Source of the DNA: Bacteroidota bacterium | Lineage (GTDB): Bacteria; Bacteroidota; Bacteroidia; Chitinophagales; Chitinophagaceae | Length of the DNA: 64,000 nt | Reading direction: 5' to 3' | NCBI GenBank assembly: GCA_018266775.1 | Contig: JAFDZS010000009.1 | Span: 147,018 to 211,017 of the forward strand | In this document: in pieces, positions 1 through 9,537 of the stretch | How the letters are laid out: each line of letters starts with the position of its first letter | Numbering within the stretch: position 1 is the stretch's first letter | Translations under genes and position numbers: made by a program | The notes under the pieces: generated by a model | Database searches by the model: none | Seen by the model: only the letters and a program-made list of their open reading frames with translations | Told to the model about the DNA's origin: nothing

Positions 1-1572
1 GTTCCTGTTGTCATCAGCCGTTATACCGGTTACTGTTCCTCCTTCTGCAAAACATAATTCAATAGTTACGGCAACACCTTTGGTTCCTGTAATATCCAAT
101 TCTATTTGATATTGCCCATCCTGTACTGTAAAAGCAATGGTGGTATCCAGTGTTTTTACATTGCTTACGGGACGATCCTGAAAATCCATTTTATTCCAGA
201 AGCGGCCATCAATACTGGGCGATAATGCATAATCGCCATCCACTTTTCTTTTGCTTTTAGGTAATGGCTGATAATAAGGAACCGTTAATTTCTTATGCAA
301 TATATAGCGTTTATCCTTTTGCGTAAGTCCTTTGCTGTAAAAATATCCTGTGGCGAAAAAGCCACAGGATAAACGCATAAAACGCAGAATTGCATTGCCT
401 TTGCGGAATGCAAAAAAATCGGGACTTACTGAGCGGCCTGATGCAATGATCAAAGGCCAGTCTACCCCGCCAAATAATGTTGCAGTTGTGTTATGATTTC
501 TTAATCTTAATAAATGAGAAGTGGTAAACCATTTGTTATATTCCACCGGTAATGTTGCCGGTGCAGGCATGCGTTGCTGCAGCGTTTCGTTTTCCAAATA
601 GAAACAAAGGCTTCTGTCCAGCACTTCTTCTTTAAATCCTTTCATCTGCTCAATGGCTTTGGCAATGGCTGCAAAAAATGCATCATTAAAATGGTTTGCC
701 ATCCATCGGTAATAATTATAATAGGAAACAATCGTTTTACCAATGTATTGATCCTGCCTGCGGGAATCGGTAGTTACCAAATCCCCGTTCGGCTCCAGGT
801 AATAATATGTGCTTTCTAAATTCCTTTTTACATATTGCAATAACTGCGGCTTGCGCAGCAGCCTTGCCATGGTGAGTAATGAATTATTTTCCACGCCACC
901 ATACAGCCTGCTGCGTTCCGGGTAATGGCCATCTTTATCCATGAAGATGCCTTCGCCCAGCCAGTCTTCAATACGGCTTAAATATTTTTGTGATGGTGCC
1001 AATGCGTTTACTCTTGCCAATGCTGCACAAATTACCCAACGGTGGTTGGGTGTATGCACACCTCCTGTTACCAATGCTGCCGCACTTTTTTCGATGAACA
1101 GTTGTAATTGCTGCCGCATGCTTTCCAATGCAGCGTTGCCATCTTTTTTCAAAATGAACGCTGCTGCCGTTAAAGGTTCCAACAGAAAAGCGGTATCTGG
1201 CGGAGATTCCAGGTTGCCGATATTTACTGTTCCATCTTCTGTTTGATATTGCTGTAAGCCGGCAACAATTTCCTGCAGTTTTGGTAACACTAATTCGCTG
1301 TGAAAATATTTTGATAAAGCGTAACAATACGAAGCTGAGAGTACTGCTAAGTCGTAACCTGATTTTCTGCTGAACATAAATGCACCATTTCCTGTACCGG
1401 CCAGTAGTTTATCCACCTGTGCATCGTTAGCTGCAGCCAATGACTGCATGAATGCCTCATCAGTATTGCTGTTGTGCCACAACTGCAAAGGGGTATTGGC
1501 CATTGCATTGGCTGCCGGAGCCAATGCAGCCATTGCAGACAGTTTGATAAATGTGTTCCTTTTCATATTCAT
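1..1572 (-). CDS. Secreted protein, probable alpha-toroid plus beta-sandwich, 3' end cut by window
   Basis: The frame is open from the ATG at 1572 to base 1 (524 codons, no stop), so the C-terminus lies outside the window. The N-terminus (MNMKRNTFIK, then an Ala-rich hydrophobic stretch) is an export signal; it resembles a Tat signal but has KR instead of RR. The middle is helix-rich with Trp/Tyr-rich segments (for example NHRWVICAAL and YYNYYRW). From about residue 400 it turns into beta-rich sequence. That order is seen in polysaccharide lyases and heparinase-like enzymes with an (alpha/alpha) toroid followed by a beta-sandwich, but I recognise no catalytic motif. It starts 27 bp after the phosphatase gene and is probably the last visible gene of the SusCD operon. 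A secreted glycan-active enzyme is an inference; the exact family is unknown to me. Confidence 0.6.
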   Translation of the reverse strand, partial: MNMKRNTFIKLSAMAALAPAANAMANTPLQLWHNSNTDEAFMQSLAAANDAQVDKLLAGTGNGAFMFSRKSGYDLAVLSASYCYALSKYFHSELVLPKLQEIVAGLQQYQTEDGTVNIGNLESPPDTAFLLEPLTAAAFILKKDGNAALESMRQQLQLFIEKSAAALVTGGVHTPNHRWVICAALARVNALAPSQKYLSRIEDWLGEGIFMDKDGHYPERSRLYGGVENNSLLTMARLLRKPQLLQYVKRNLESTYYYLEPNGDLVTTDSRRQDQYIGKTIVSYYNYYRWMANHFNDAFFAAIAKAIEQMKGFKEEVLDRSLCFYLENETLQQRMPAPATLPVEYNKWFTTSHLLRLRNHNTTATLFGGVDWPLIIASGRSVSPDFFAFRKGNAILRFMRLSCGFFATGYFYSKGLTQKDKRYILHKKLTVPYYQPLPKSKRKVDGDYALSPSIDGRFWNKMDFQDRPVSNVKTLDTTIAFTVQDGQYQIELDITGTKGVAVTIELCFAEGGTVTGITADDNRN

Positions 1573-1599
1573 AGCAATGCTGCAGGCGTTTCGCCATTA

Positions 1600-2586
1600 T
1601 CATTTACTGATAGTGGTGCTGTAAATAATTTTCCCGGTATAATCCACTGCAGTAACCGTCATTGCAGTGGTGGTTACTGTAAATACCATAAACCCGTATT
1701 CAGATGCCAGCATCTTTGCTTCCGGTATTACATGTACGGGTGTACGCTCAGATGCTGACCCTGTTATAAAGTGCTGTGTTGTACCATTGGCTACCAAATG
1801 CTGCAGGCTGTGTTCATGCCCGGCTAAAAAAACATCCACACCATATTGATCAAATAAAGGTTTCAGTGTGCGCCTGATGGCCTTGGTATCATAGCCTTCT
1901 GTTCTGCTGCCGCCGGTAAACATGGGGTGATGCCCCACTACAACCTTCCACTTAATATTTTTATTTCCTGCTGCCTGTTTCAGCTGTGTTGCAATCCATT
2001 TTTTCTGTGCAGCACTGTCCGCCGTTTTTACATTCGGCCCATATTCAGGGTTGCTGTAAAACTCCGGTATCAACGGATTGGTATCAATAAATAAAAAAAG
2101 AATTTTGCTTGCTGTATCTCCCGGTATGCTGATCAGTTTGGAATAATACCGTGCCGGCATTTTCCACCTGCGGCTGATTTTGGAATACCGTACCTGTGCA
2201 TCAGGATTGGTTTTGTAATCATGATTGCCCAGTACCGGATACCAATCCCACTGTAATGAAAATGCGGTATAAATATCTTCGAAAGAATACCGCCACAAAG
2301 GATCCCACTCACTGACCACACCACTGGGATAAAAATTATCTCCCACTGCAATGGTAAATTGTGATTTTACTTCGGCGGCTGTTTTGCCCATTTGTGCTGC
2401 CACCTGCTTTTGATGGTCTTCACCAACACGGCCCCAATCGCCCATGGCAATAAAGTTGAGTGCGCCCGGCGGAGTGGCAATTTGTTTAGGCAGTATAACT
2501 GTTGCACTATCTTTAATATACACCTGTGCTTTTGCCAGGTTCAGCAGTAATACCGGTAATAATAATGTGAGGTATGTTTTTTTCAT
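1600..2586 (-). CDS. Secreted purple-acid-phosphatase-like metallophosphoesterase
   Basis: This 328-residue protein has a signal peptide (residues 1-20, ending LAKA) and the calcineurin-type metallophosphoesterase motif set in order: GDWG at 49-52, GDNFY at 82-86, GNHDY at 120-124, GHHP at 218-221 and GHEH at 256-259. The pattern and length match the small purple acid phosphatases related to mammalian tartrate-resistant acid phosphatase. These two-metal enzymes hydrolyse phosphomonoesters; some family members act on phytate. It lies 80 bp after susD and 27 bp before the next gene, in an operon that also encodes myo-inositol oxygenase. An inositol phosphate substrate is therefore an attractive inference, not something the sequence shows. 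Periplasmic or outer-membrane location is expected. Confidence 0.85.
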   Translation of the reverse strand: MKKTYLTLLLPVLLLNLAKAQVYIKDSATVILPKQIATPPGALNFIAMGDWGRVGEDHQKQVAAQMGKTAAEVKSQFTIAVGDNFYPSGVVSEWDPLWRYSFEDIYTAFSLQWDWYPVLGNHDYKTNPDAQVRYSKISRRWKMPARYYSKLISIPGDTASKILFLFIDTNPLIPEFYSNPEYGPNVKTADSAAQKKWIATQLKQAAGNKNIKWKVVVGHHPMFTGGSRTEGYDTKAIRRTLKPLFDQYGVDVFLAGHEHSLQHLVANGTTQHFITGSASERTPVHVIPEAKMLASEYGFMVFTVTTTAMTVTAVDYTGKIIYSTTISK

Positions 2587-2666
2587 GCTGCTAAATTACC
2601 CAACCAAAAGTAAAACCCGAAGTATATACTCCGGGCTTTAATTGATTGACTGCTACTATGAGAAAA

Positions 2667-4328
2667 TTAATATCCGGGGTTTTGCGACAGGTTCGGGTTG
2701 GCAGCCAATGCTACAGTAGGAATCGGGAAGAGCCTCCTGTATGCTTCTGCATTGGTTTTAAAACCCCAGCTGTCTTCGTATTTACCAAAACGGATCATAT
2801 CGTTCCTGTGCCATGTTTCCCATGAAAATTCACGGCTTCTTTCTTTATATAAATCATCCAGCGTTACTGCCGTCCATGCGGCAGATGTAGAGCGGTTATT
2901 GCGTACCATATTCACCAGTGACAATGCTGTATGGCCCAGTGTGGCTGTGCCACCACGCAGAATGGCTTCAGCTTTGCTTAAAATAATATCTGAATACCTG
3001 AACACAGGCACATCATTATTCTGGTTACGTGTAATAGAACCAGCATCGGGATAGAATTTAATGTTTCTTGCACCAAGGTTCCATCCTATCTCATCATTAC
3101 CCACATCAAACAAAGTGGGGTTAGCCCTTAGCGTTATGTTAGGATCTATATACAACTGGTACGTGTATGAGGCGGATGGTGATGGCCCTGAATAAAACTG
3201 GTCGTAGCCAATGTTAGTGGTTTTAACCATGATCGGGTTACCATCTGCCCAGTACTGGTAACCGGATAACCACTGGTTATTACGGATGTCACCGGCGTCG
3301 TTGTACATGGCCAGGAATTCAGGTAAAGTTGCCCTTGGGCCACTGGGTGAATTATTCACAAGGCCATTGCCGCTGGTCTGCTTGATTATCGGGTCAATAT
3401 TATTACCCACTGTTGAGCCACTGTAATTATATTTCATACCGAGGTTCCTGTTCAGGTCGTACCTGGCGTGGAACATGTAACCGTTTGAAGTGGCAGGGTC
3501 AAAAGGAATAGCGAAAATAAATTCCTTCATAGCCGGGCCGTTGGTGGGATAAAACATCTGCAGGTAAGAACTGCGGGGCTCTATTGCATACAGGCCGGAA
3601 TTGATGATACTGTCGCAGGCAGTGATACAATCGTTGTAGCGGGCAGTACCGGTATACACTTCTGCATTCAGGTACATTTTTGCCAGCAATGCAAATGCCA
3701 TATAACGGTTAGGCTTACCGTAAACGGAAGCTCCGGAAACATTTTTAAGATAAGGAATGGATGCCTTCAGCTCCTGCTCACAGAAATTAAACACCTGTAC
3801 ACGGGTGGCGCTGGCTTTCAGTTCTGTTGAACCGTAAGTGGTATCCAGTGATACATTACCATACAGATCCATCATTAAAAAATAAGCATACGCCCTGAGT
3901 GTTCTTACTTCAGCAATACCTTCATCTTTTGCTGCACTTGCAGGTGCTCCGTTTAATAAATACAATGTTTGGTTTGCAGTACCAATCATATTGGCAACGT
4001 AATTCCAGGTGGAGTTCACCCACGCATTGTCTTTTGTCCAGGTATGGCGGTGCAGTTCCTGGTACTTGTTACCATCATACCAGTTGGAACCGTACGCAGG
4101 TAAAATTGCTTCGTTACTGCTGAGTTCCTGTGTAAACCAATAATCTACACAATAAGCATTGCGCAATGCTGTAAAGTTGGGGCCAATTACAGACTGAAAT
4201 TGTGCATCAGTAGTTGGAAATACCGATGCCGGCAATTCTGAATTAGACGTAACATCCAGCTTATGGCACGATAAAAACGTAACCGAAAGCAGCAGGATGG
4301 TTGTAATAAGTTTGAATATATTTTTCAT
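2667..4328 (-). CDS. SusD/RagB-family outer-membrane nutrient-binding lipoprotein
   Basis: This 553-residue protein starts with a lipoprotein signal whose lipobox ends in FLSC (Cys21), followed by the typical SusD start SNSELPASVFPTTDAQFQ. SusD landmarks include the helical TPR-like segments (EVRTLRAYAYFLMMDLYG, ALLAKMYLNAEVY) and the C-terminal RYSDIILSKAEAILRGG and ERSREFSWETWHRNDMIRFG. SusD proteins sit on the cell surface over the SusC channel and capture the oligosaccharide or other ligand. It lies 35 bp downstream of susC on the same strand, the usual order. The ligand cannot be read from the sequence; the neighbouring inositol oxygenase and phosphatase are the only hint. Confidence 0.95.
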   Translation of the reverse strand: MKNIFKLITTILLLSVTFLSCHKLDVTSNSELPASVFPTTDAQFQSVIGPNFTALRNAYCVDYWFTQELSSNEAILPAYGSNWYDGNKYQELHRHTWTKDNAWVNSTWNYVANMIGTANQTLYLLNGAPASAAKDEGIAEVRTLRAYAYFLMMDLYGNVSLDTTYGSTELKASATRVQVFNFCEQELKASIPYLKNVSGASVYGKPNRYMAFALLAKMYLNAEVYTGTARYNDCITACDSIINSGLYAIEPRSSYLQMFYPTNGPAMKEFIFAIPFDPATSNGYMFHARYDLNRNLGMKYNYSGSTVGNNIDPIIKQTSGNGLVNNSPSGPRATLPEFLAMYNDAGDIRNNQWLSGYQYWADGNPIMVKTTNIGYDQFYSGPSPSASYTYQLYIDPNITLRANPTLFDVGNDEIGWNLGARNIKFYPDAGSITRNQNNDVPVFRYSDIILSKAEAILRGGTATLGHTALSLVNMVRNNRSTSAAWTAVTLDDLYKERSREFSWETWHRNDMIRFGKYEDSWGFKTNAEAYRRLFPIPTVALAANPNLSQNPGY

Positions 4329-4363
4329 ATAACTTTTTTTATGAGTTCGCTGATAATGTTGCT

Positions 4364-7300
4364 TTAGAATGAAACATTAACACCAAGTATAAATGTTCTT
4401 GTTTTAGGATAAAAGTTATTGTAATCAACACCGGGAGATGCACCACCAAGGTTCACTTCCGGATCAATGCCTTTATACTTGGTGATCAGCACCAGGTTAT
4501 TACCGCTTACATACATTCTCAGTTTACTGATGTAGTTGGATTTAAACTTAAAGTTGTACCCCAGTGTGGCATTGTCGAGACGTACATAAGATCCATCTTC
4601 AATAAACCTTGTGGAATAACTGCTATTCTTCGTATCTGTTATTTTATCTGCTGATGCGTCAACAGAAATATTGTTGATGTTGGCAGCATTTACATAGAAC
4701 AGGTCTGCACGGGTGGCATCAAATATTTTGTTGCCGAACACACCGCGGATAAAAAAGTTCAGGTCGAAATTTTTGTACGTTAAGGTATTGCTCCAGCCCA
4801 GTAATATTTTGGGTTGCGGGCTGCCAACAAACCAGTAATCAGTACGTATGGTTGGTGCAGTGGTATAAGTGCCGTCATGTTTTAAGAATTGGGAAACACC
4901 GCTTGCATTTTTACCTGCATAAATGAGTGAAAAATACTGCCCCAGTGGTTTACCCACTTTCAATATTTGCAGCGTACTGTTGGTTTGTCCGGGCCCTTCC
5001 GGATCTGAATACAATACAGAATCCTGGCTACCACCAAACGCTGTCTTTAACGCAGTGATCGTATTTACATTATGTGCTATGTTGACTGAGGTTGACCAGC
5101 TGAAATTGGTTTGCTGAACTGGTGTTGCATTTAAGGTCAGCTCAATCCCTTTGTTTTCCATATCACCGCCATTGGCTACAATATAACCGCCGGGCACTAA
5201 CTGTGCACTTACTTTATAACCAAAGATCATATCGGTGGTTTTTTTATCGTACCAGTCAAACGTACCGGTAATTTTATTTTTCAGTACGCCAAAGTCAAGG
5301 CCAATATTAGTGGTGGATGTTTTTTCCCATCTCAGGTTGGGGTTTTGTGCCTGTGTAGGACCATAGGCCACATCAAAACTTCCATTGTTATAATAAGTAC
5401 CCACATTACCAAACAGCAACTGTGCTGTGTATGCATTAAAGCCGAGTGCATTACCGGTAACGCCATAGCTTGCACGCAGTTTAAGATCGCTCACCACCGG
5501 AAGTTTTTTCATAAAATCTTCCTGGATCAAACGCCACGCCAAACCTGCAGATGGGAAATACCCCCAATGGTAGTTGGCGCCAAATACTGAACTTCCGTCA
5601 CGGCGTACAGATGCCTGGAGCAGGTATTTATCTTTATAACTGTAATTCAAACGGCCAAAGTCAGAAATAAATTTGGTTTGGCTGTAGTTATCATTTCCAA
5701 ACTGGATCCTGTAGCTGGAAATGGCATAAGGGTTACCTAAACCAAGGTTTTGGTAACCGGTGTAGTCAGAAATAAAATTGGTACTGCTGGCCTGGAAACC
5801 ATCACCATTCACATTATTCTGCCATGAATAACCCACTACTGCGGTAATGTTATGATCCTGGATTTTTTTAGCCCATGTCAGGTACGATTCCACGGTAGTG
5901 GAAGTATTTTGATAGGTATTTCTTAACGCAGAACCATTGGTACCAAACACACTGCCAATTAATGTATGGCTGATGCCGATACCGGGATCAGGGTTATTAT
6001 AAAAATTAGAAGTGGGATACTTACCGAAGTAGCTGTTATAATATTCACCATGCAGTGAAGTAGTTTTCTGGTAAAACAGGTTGGCATTGTAGGTAAACCC
6101 AAACGGCAGCTTGGCTTCGGTAGTAAATCCACCTACCAGCGTATTATATTTTGTATCATCCTGTGCATTATCAATTAATGCCCTGGGATTGAAATAACCT
6201 GTTGTGGAAAGGTTTTCAAAATAACTGCCGTCAGCATTCTTAACCGGCGATACCGGTAAATGCTTTGCCGCCTGCAACAACACAATATTCTGCAAAGGCA
6301 CGTAATTGGCATTGCTGCTGGAGTTAGATATATTCAATCCAAATTTTACTTTTTTATTCAACGCATATTGATCCAGGTTAACCCTGGCGATTACACGCTT
6401 TAAATGGCTTCTCACCAGTATACCTTCTTTATCAAAATAGTTCAGGCTGGCACTGTACGTACTGTTTTCATTACCGCCGCTGAATGAAATATTATGATTT
6501 TGAGATACGCCCTGTTGATTTTCGATGGCCTTAAACCAATCAGTATTGGCATTAAAATCATCATTGGGAGAAAATGAGGAACCATTTGCAGCTAAGTAAG
6601 CACGTAACTGAGCGGCATCCATTACCTTCAGGTTACTCGTTACTTTTTCAATTCCAACATAACCATTGTAAGAAGTTTGGGGCTTACCACCTTTACCGCG
6701 TTTAGTGGTAACCATTATTACACCATTGGCAGCTTTATTACCATAAATGGCAGTTGCAGCAGCATCTTTTAATACATCAATGGAAGCCACATCATCAGGT
6801 GCAATCAAAGAAATATCAGCACCCGGTACTCCATCAATTACATAAAATGGCCCACCGGGACTGTTAATGGTGGAGGCACCACGCAATATTACTGCAGCTG
6901 GTTTGTTGGGGTCACCGCTGGCACTAACATTAAGGCCGGCCACTTTACCCTGCAGCAACTGGCCTACATCGCCAATAGCGCCTTTATTCAAATCTTCCGG
7001 TTTGATGGTGGTAATGGAGCTGGATAATGTTCTCCTGCTGCCTTTACCATAACCTACCACCACCACATCAGACAGAACGGTTTGTCTTTCTGTAAGCACA
7101 ACAGTGTAAGATGTTTCGGTACCAATTTTAATTTGAGCGGCATCATAGTTCACCGCAGAGATTAATAATGTGGCACCAGGAGCTGCGTTGATGGTAAATG
7201 TACCATTGGCCGCAGTGGCCACGCCGGTTTTACTGCCTTTTACAATTACTGTGGCATTTGGCACCGGCTCGCCCTTACTGTCTTTAACAACACCCGTAAC

Positions 7301-7396
7301 GGATTTTGTTTGTGCCATCATACTCAATGGCGACAGCAACAGCAGCAGCAGTACAGCAACACTGCTTTTTCGTAGTTTAAGTGAGCGCAATCGCAT
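4364..7396 (-). CDS. SusC/RagA-family TonB-dependent outer-membrane transporter
   Basis: This 1010-residue protein has a signal peptide (hydrophobic VAVLLLLLLSPLSMMAQ), then a carboxypeptidase-regulatory-like domain (VTGVVKDSKGEPVPNATV, about residues 33-108), a plug domain (SDVVVVGYGKGSRRTLS, FYVIDGVPG, IDVLKDAAATAIYG, to about residue 230) and a long 22-strand-type barrel. It ends in VNVSF with a terminal aromatic residue, as outer-membrane barrels do. SusC proteins import ligands delivered by SusD using energy from TonB. There is a 51-bp gap from the inositol oxygenase gene and 35 bp to susD, so all are probably cotranscribed. No anti-sigma or FecR gene is adjacent; the divergent LacI regulator is the likely controller. 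Confidence 0.97.
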   Translation of the reverse strand: MRLRSLKLRKSSVAVLLLLLLSPLSMMAQTKSVTGVVKDSKGEPVPNATVIVKGSKTGVATAANGTFTINAAPGATLLISAVNYDAAQIKIGTETSYTVVLTERQTVLSDVVVVGYGKGSRRTLSSSITTIKPEDLNKGAIGDVGQLLQGKVAGLNVSASGDPNKPAAVILRGASTINSPGGPFYVIDGVPGADISLIAPDDVASIDVLKDAAATAIYGNKAANGVIMVTTKRGKGGKPQTSYNGYVGIEKVTSNLKVMDAAQLRAYLAANGSSFSPNDDFNANTDWFKAIENQQGVSQNHNISFSGGNENSTYSASLNYFDKEGILVRSHLKRVIARVNLDQYALNKKVKFGLNISNSSSNANYVPLQNIVLLQAAKHLPVSPVKNADGSYFENLSTTGYFNPRALIDNAQDDTKYNTLVGGFTTEAKLPFGFTYNANLFYQKTTSLHGEYYNSYFGKYPTSNFYNNPDPGIGISHTLIGSVFGTNGSALRNTYQNTSTTVESYLTWAKKIQDHNITAVVGYSWQNNVNGDGFQASSTNFISDYTGYQNLGLGNPYAISSYRIQFGNDNYSQTKFISDFGRLNYSYKDKYLLQASVRRDGSSVFGANYHWGYFPSAGLAWRLIQEDFMKKLPVVSDLKLRASYGVTGNALGFNAYTAQLLFGNVGTYYNNGSFDVAYGPTQAQNPNLRWEKTSTTNIGLDFGVLKNKITGTFDWYDKKTTDMIFGYKVSAQLVPGGYIVANGGDMENKGIELTLNATPVQQTNFSWSTSVNIAHNVNTITALKTAFGGSQDSVLYSDPEGPGQTNSTLQILKVGKPLGQYFSLIYAGKNASGVSQFLKHDGTYTTAPTIRTDYWFVGSPQPKILLGWSNTLTYKNFDLNFFIRGVFGNKIFDATRADLFYVNAANINNISVDASADKITDTKNSSYSTRFIEDGSYVRLDNATLGYNFKFKSNYISKLRMYVSGNNLVLITKYKGIDPEVNLGGASPGVDYNNFYPKTRTFILGVNVSF

Positions 7397-7447
7397 AGTC
7401 GGTTGTTTTGGTTAGAATTTTAATTCAATAGTAATAGTTAACTTATA

Positions 7448-8335
7448 TCAGAATTTTAAAGTGGGCGGAAGATATTTGGCCACCAATGCCTGGTAATAAG
7501 GTTTCAATTCTGTCCAGTTGGGTGGTGCAGGGTTCTTTGAATATAAATCGTAGGGGTTAAACAGCTTTACCCATTTCAGCATGTCCCTGTCATGGTCATC
7601 CATTAAATAATCATATTGCCCTTCCCTGTGCCAGCTATAGAACGAATGGTAACGCAGCATGTATAAACCTTCTTCGGGTAAACTGTCTTTCATCATCTGG
7701 TATACATATTCATCATGCCCCCAGCTCATATCCACATTGCGTAAACCGCAGTTGGGTTGATACACGCCGTATTGGGTATTATACCGTTCGTCTGAATAAT
7801 CAGGATTGTGTTCAAAAAATTCGGGATATACAATTTTATCGGAGTATGCACAACCAACAGGGAAAGTATCTCCCACTACCGCCCATTGCGGTTCGTCAAA
7901 AAGGCACAACACTTTACCCATATCATGCATTAATCCCACCATCACCATCCAGTCAGGATGTCCATCTCTTCTTATGGCTTCAGAGGTTTGTAATAAATGC
8001 TGAAACTGGTCCAGGTCGGTATCAGGGTCTGAATCATCCACCAGCTGGTTTAAAAAATCAAATGCATCCCATACCGGCATTTCTTTTTTATCAAATTTTA
8101 AAAAGTTGCGCTGCTTCTCTTTTACAAATGCATACGTTTGATAAGTATGGTTCAGCCTGTAAAATTCTTTTACAGTATCTCTTGCAGGCGCTTCGTAATT
8201 TCGATAGGCTTCTGTATCCTTTTCTTTCGCAATGGATTTAGGATCGGGGTAACGCTGCAGTACATCTTCTTCCCATTCATCTAAACTGTGTAGCGGATTG
8301 GTCTCGCCGGGAGACAAAGGAGTAGCTGTGCCCAT
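7448..8335 (-). CDS. myo-Inositol oxygenase
   Basis: This is a 295-residue di-iron oxygenase that converts myo-inositol plus O2 to D-glucuronate. Counting from the ATG at 8335, all six expected iron ligands are present: His113 (DQFQHLL), His137-Asp138 (GLMHDMGK), His207 (SWGHDEY), His230 (RYHSFYSWH) and Asp263 (FNPYDLYSK). The length fits the eukaryotic enzyme. An in-frame TTG three codons upstream (8344) is possible, but ATG is preferred. The gene heads the leftward operon with susC, susD, phosphatase and the toroid-like protein. MIOX is uncommon in bacteria, though I know of it in some Bacteroidota. No uronate isomerase or other glucuronate catabolism gene is in the window, so glucuronate must be used elsewhere. 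Confidence 0.95.
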   Translation of the reverse strand: MGTATPLSPGETNPLHSLDEWEEDVLQRYPDPKSIAKEKDTEAYRNYEAPARDTVKEFYRLNHTYQTYAFVKEKQRNFLKFDKKEMPVWDAFDFLNQLVDDSDPDTDLDQFQHLLQTSEAIRRDGHPDWMVMVGLMHDMGKVLCLFDEPQWAVVGDTFPVGCAYSDKIVYPEFFEHNPDYSDERYNTQYGVYQPNCGLRNVDMSWGHDEYVYQMMKDSLPEEGLYMLRYHSFYSWHREGQYDYLMDDHDRDMLKWVKLFNPYDLYSKNPAPPNWTELKPYYQALVAKYLPPTLKF

Positions 8336-8432
8336 ATAGTGCAATAGTTTTTAGTGTCTGAAGAATAGATAATTCCGATACTAAATTGAGATTTTATAGC
8401 AAAGAATACTCACTTTACCATGTATTTATTTA

Positions 8433-8446
8433 CGCAACCGTTTTCG
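8433..8446. promoter_or_regulatory. Candidate LacI-type operator
   Basis: The sequence CGCAACCGTTTTCG is an imperfect palindrome centred on CG, in the style of LacI-family operators (half-site close to CGAAAAC). It lies in the 172-bp region between the divergent inositol oxygenase and lacI starts, so one site could control both arms. Seen: the palindrome and its place. Inferred: that the neighbouring LacI protein binds it. A clear TAnnTTTG box was not found on either strand here. Confidence 0.4.
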
Positions 8447-8507
8447 CTATTTCGTAAAAAATGATGTAGCTTTCAGCTATTATTCAGCGGTATTACGACA
8501 GTGCATA

Positions 8508-9521
8508 ATGGACAAACTCACAATAAAAACTTTAGCCAAAGAATTACAACTTTCAGTATCGACCATCTCAAAAGCATTACGTGACAGTCATGAGATCAGT
8601 ATCGAAACAAAAAAGAAAGTGCTGGCATTGGCCGATCAGCTGAACTACACTCCAAACCCTTATGCCAGCAGCCTGCGCAAAAGAAAAAGTAAAACCATTG
8701 GTGTGGTGATTCCCGAAGTGGTGAACAGTTTTTTTTCTCAATCCATTAACGGCATTGAATCCATTGCCAAGGAAAAAGGTTATCATGTGCTGATTTACTT
8801 AACGCACGAAAGTTTTGATAATGAAAAATCTATTTTGAAAGATTTTGAAAGCGGCCGCGTGGACGGTGTGCTCATTTCCGTTTGCCGCGAAACGGAGAAC
8901 AGCGAACACATTAAAGAATTAATGAGCAAAGATGTGCCGGTGATTTTTTTCGACCGTGTATTTAACGATGTCAATACGGTGAAAGTAACCACCAACGATT
9001 TTGATTGTGCATATAATGCCACCAAACATTTAATTGAAAGTGGTTGCAAAAACCCGCATTTCGTTTCCATCATCAGCCATCTTGATATTATTAATTGCAG
9101 GCTGGAAGGTTTTAAAAAAGCGCTGGATGAATGTAAAATGCCTTTCTCTGCAGGTAATATCATTAACTGCACCACCAATTGGGAGCAGAATTATAATACG
9201 CTTTACAAAAAATTAAAAGCAGTTAAAAAACCGGATGGTTTATTGTGTTCCATAGAAAACCTGTCTATCATTATTTATAAAGTATGCCAGGATCTTGGCC
9301 TGAAAATTCCCGGCGCATTACAGGTGGTTAGTTTTTCTAACCTGGATACGGCTTCATTCCTGCATCCACCACTAACCACCATTACACAACCGGCTTATGA
9401 GATTGGAAAAACAGCCGCAGCTATTTTAGTGAAGGCGCTGGAGAAAAAAAACTTTACAATACCCAATGAACAAGTGGTGATTCCTTCTGAACTCACCATA
9501 CGTCAGTCAACAAAAAATTAA
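8508..9521 (+). CDS. LacI-family transcriptional regulator
   Basis: This 337-residue protein has an N-terminal LacI helix-turn-helix (TIKTLAKELQLSVSTISKAL, residues 5-24), a hinge helix (NPYASSLRKRKSKTIGVVIPE) and a periplasmic-binding-protein-like effector domain (SFFSQSINGIESIAKEKGYH, GRVDGVLISV, PVIFFDRVF). Such proteins usually repress sugar-use genes until a sugar binds. It is divergent from the inositol oxygenase/susCD operon and starts 16 bp before the GH127 gene in the same direction, so it probably controls both arms. The ligand (inositol, glucuronate or arabinose) is unknown. Confidence 0.95.
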   Translation: MDKLTIKTLAKELQLSVSTISKALRDSHEISIETKKKVLALADQLNYTPNPYASSLRKRKSKTIGVVIPEVVNSFFSQSINGIESIAKEKGYHVLIYLTHESFDNEKSILKDFESGRVDGVLISVCRETENSEHIKELMSKDVPVIFFDRVFNDVNTVKVTTNDFDCAYNATKHLIESGCKNPHFVSIISHLDIINCRLEGFKKALDECKMPFSAGNIINCTTNWEQNYNTLYKKLKAVKKPDGLLCSIENLSIIIYKVCQDLGLKIPGALQVVSFSNLDTASFLHPPLTTITQPAYEIGKTAAAILVKALEKKNFTIPNEQVVIPSELTIRQSTKN

Positions 9522-9537
9522 ACCTTATACAAGAATC

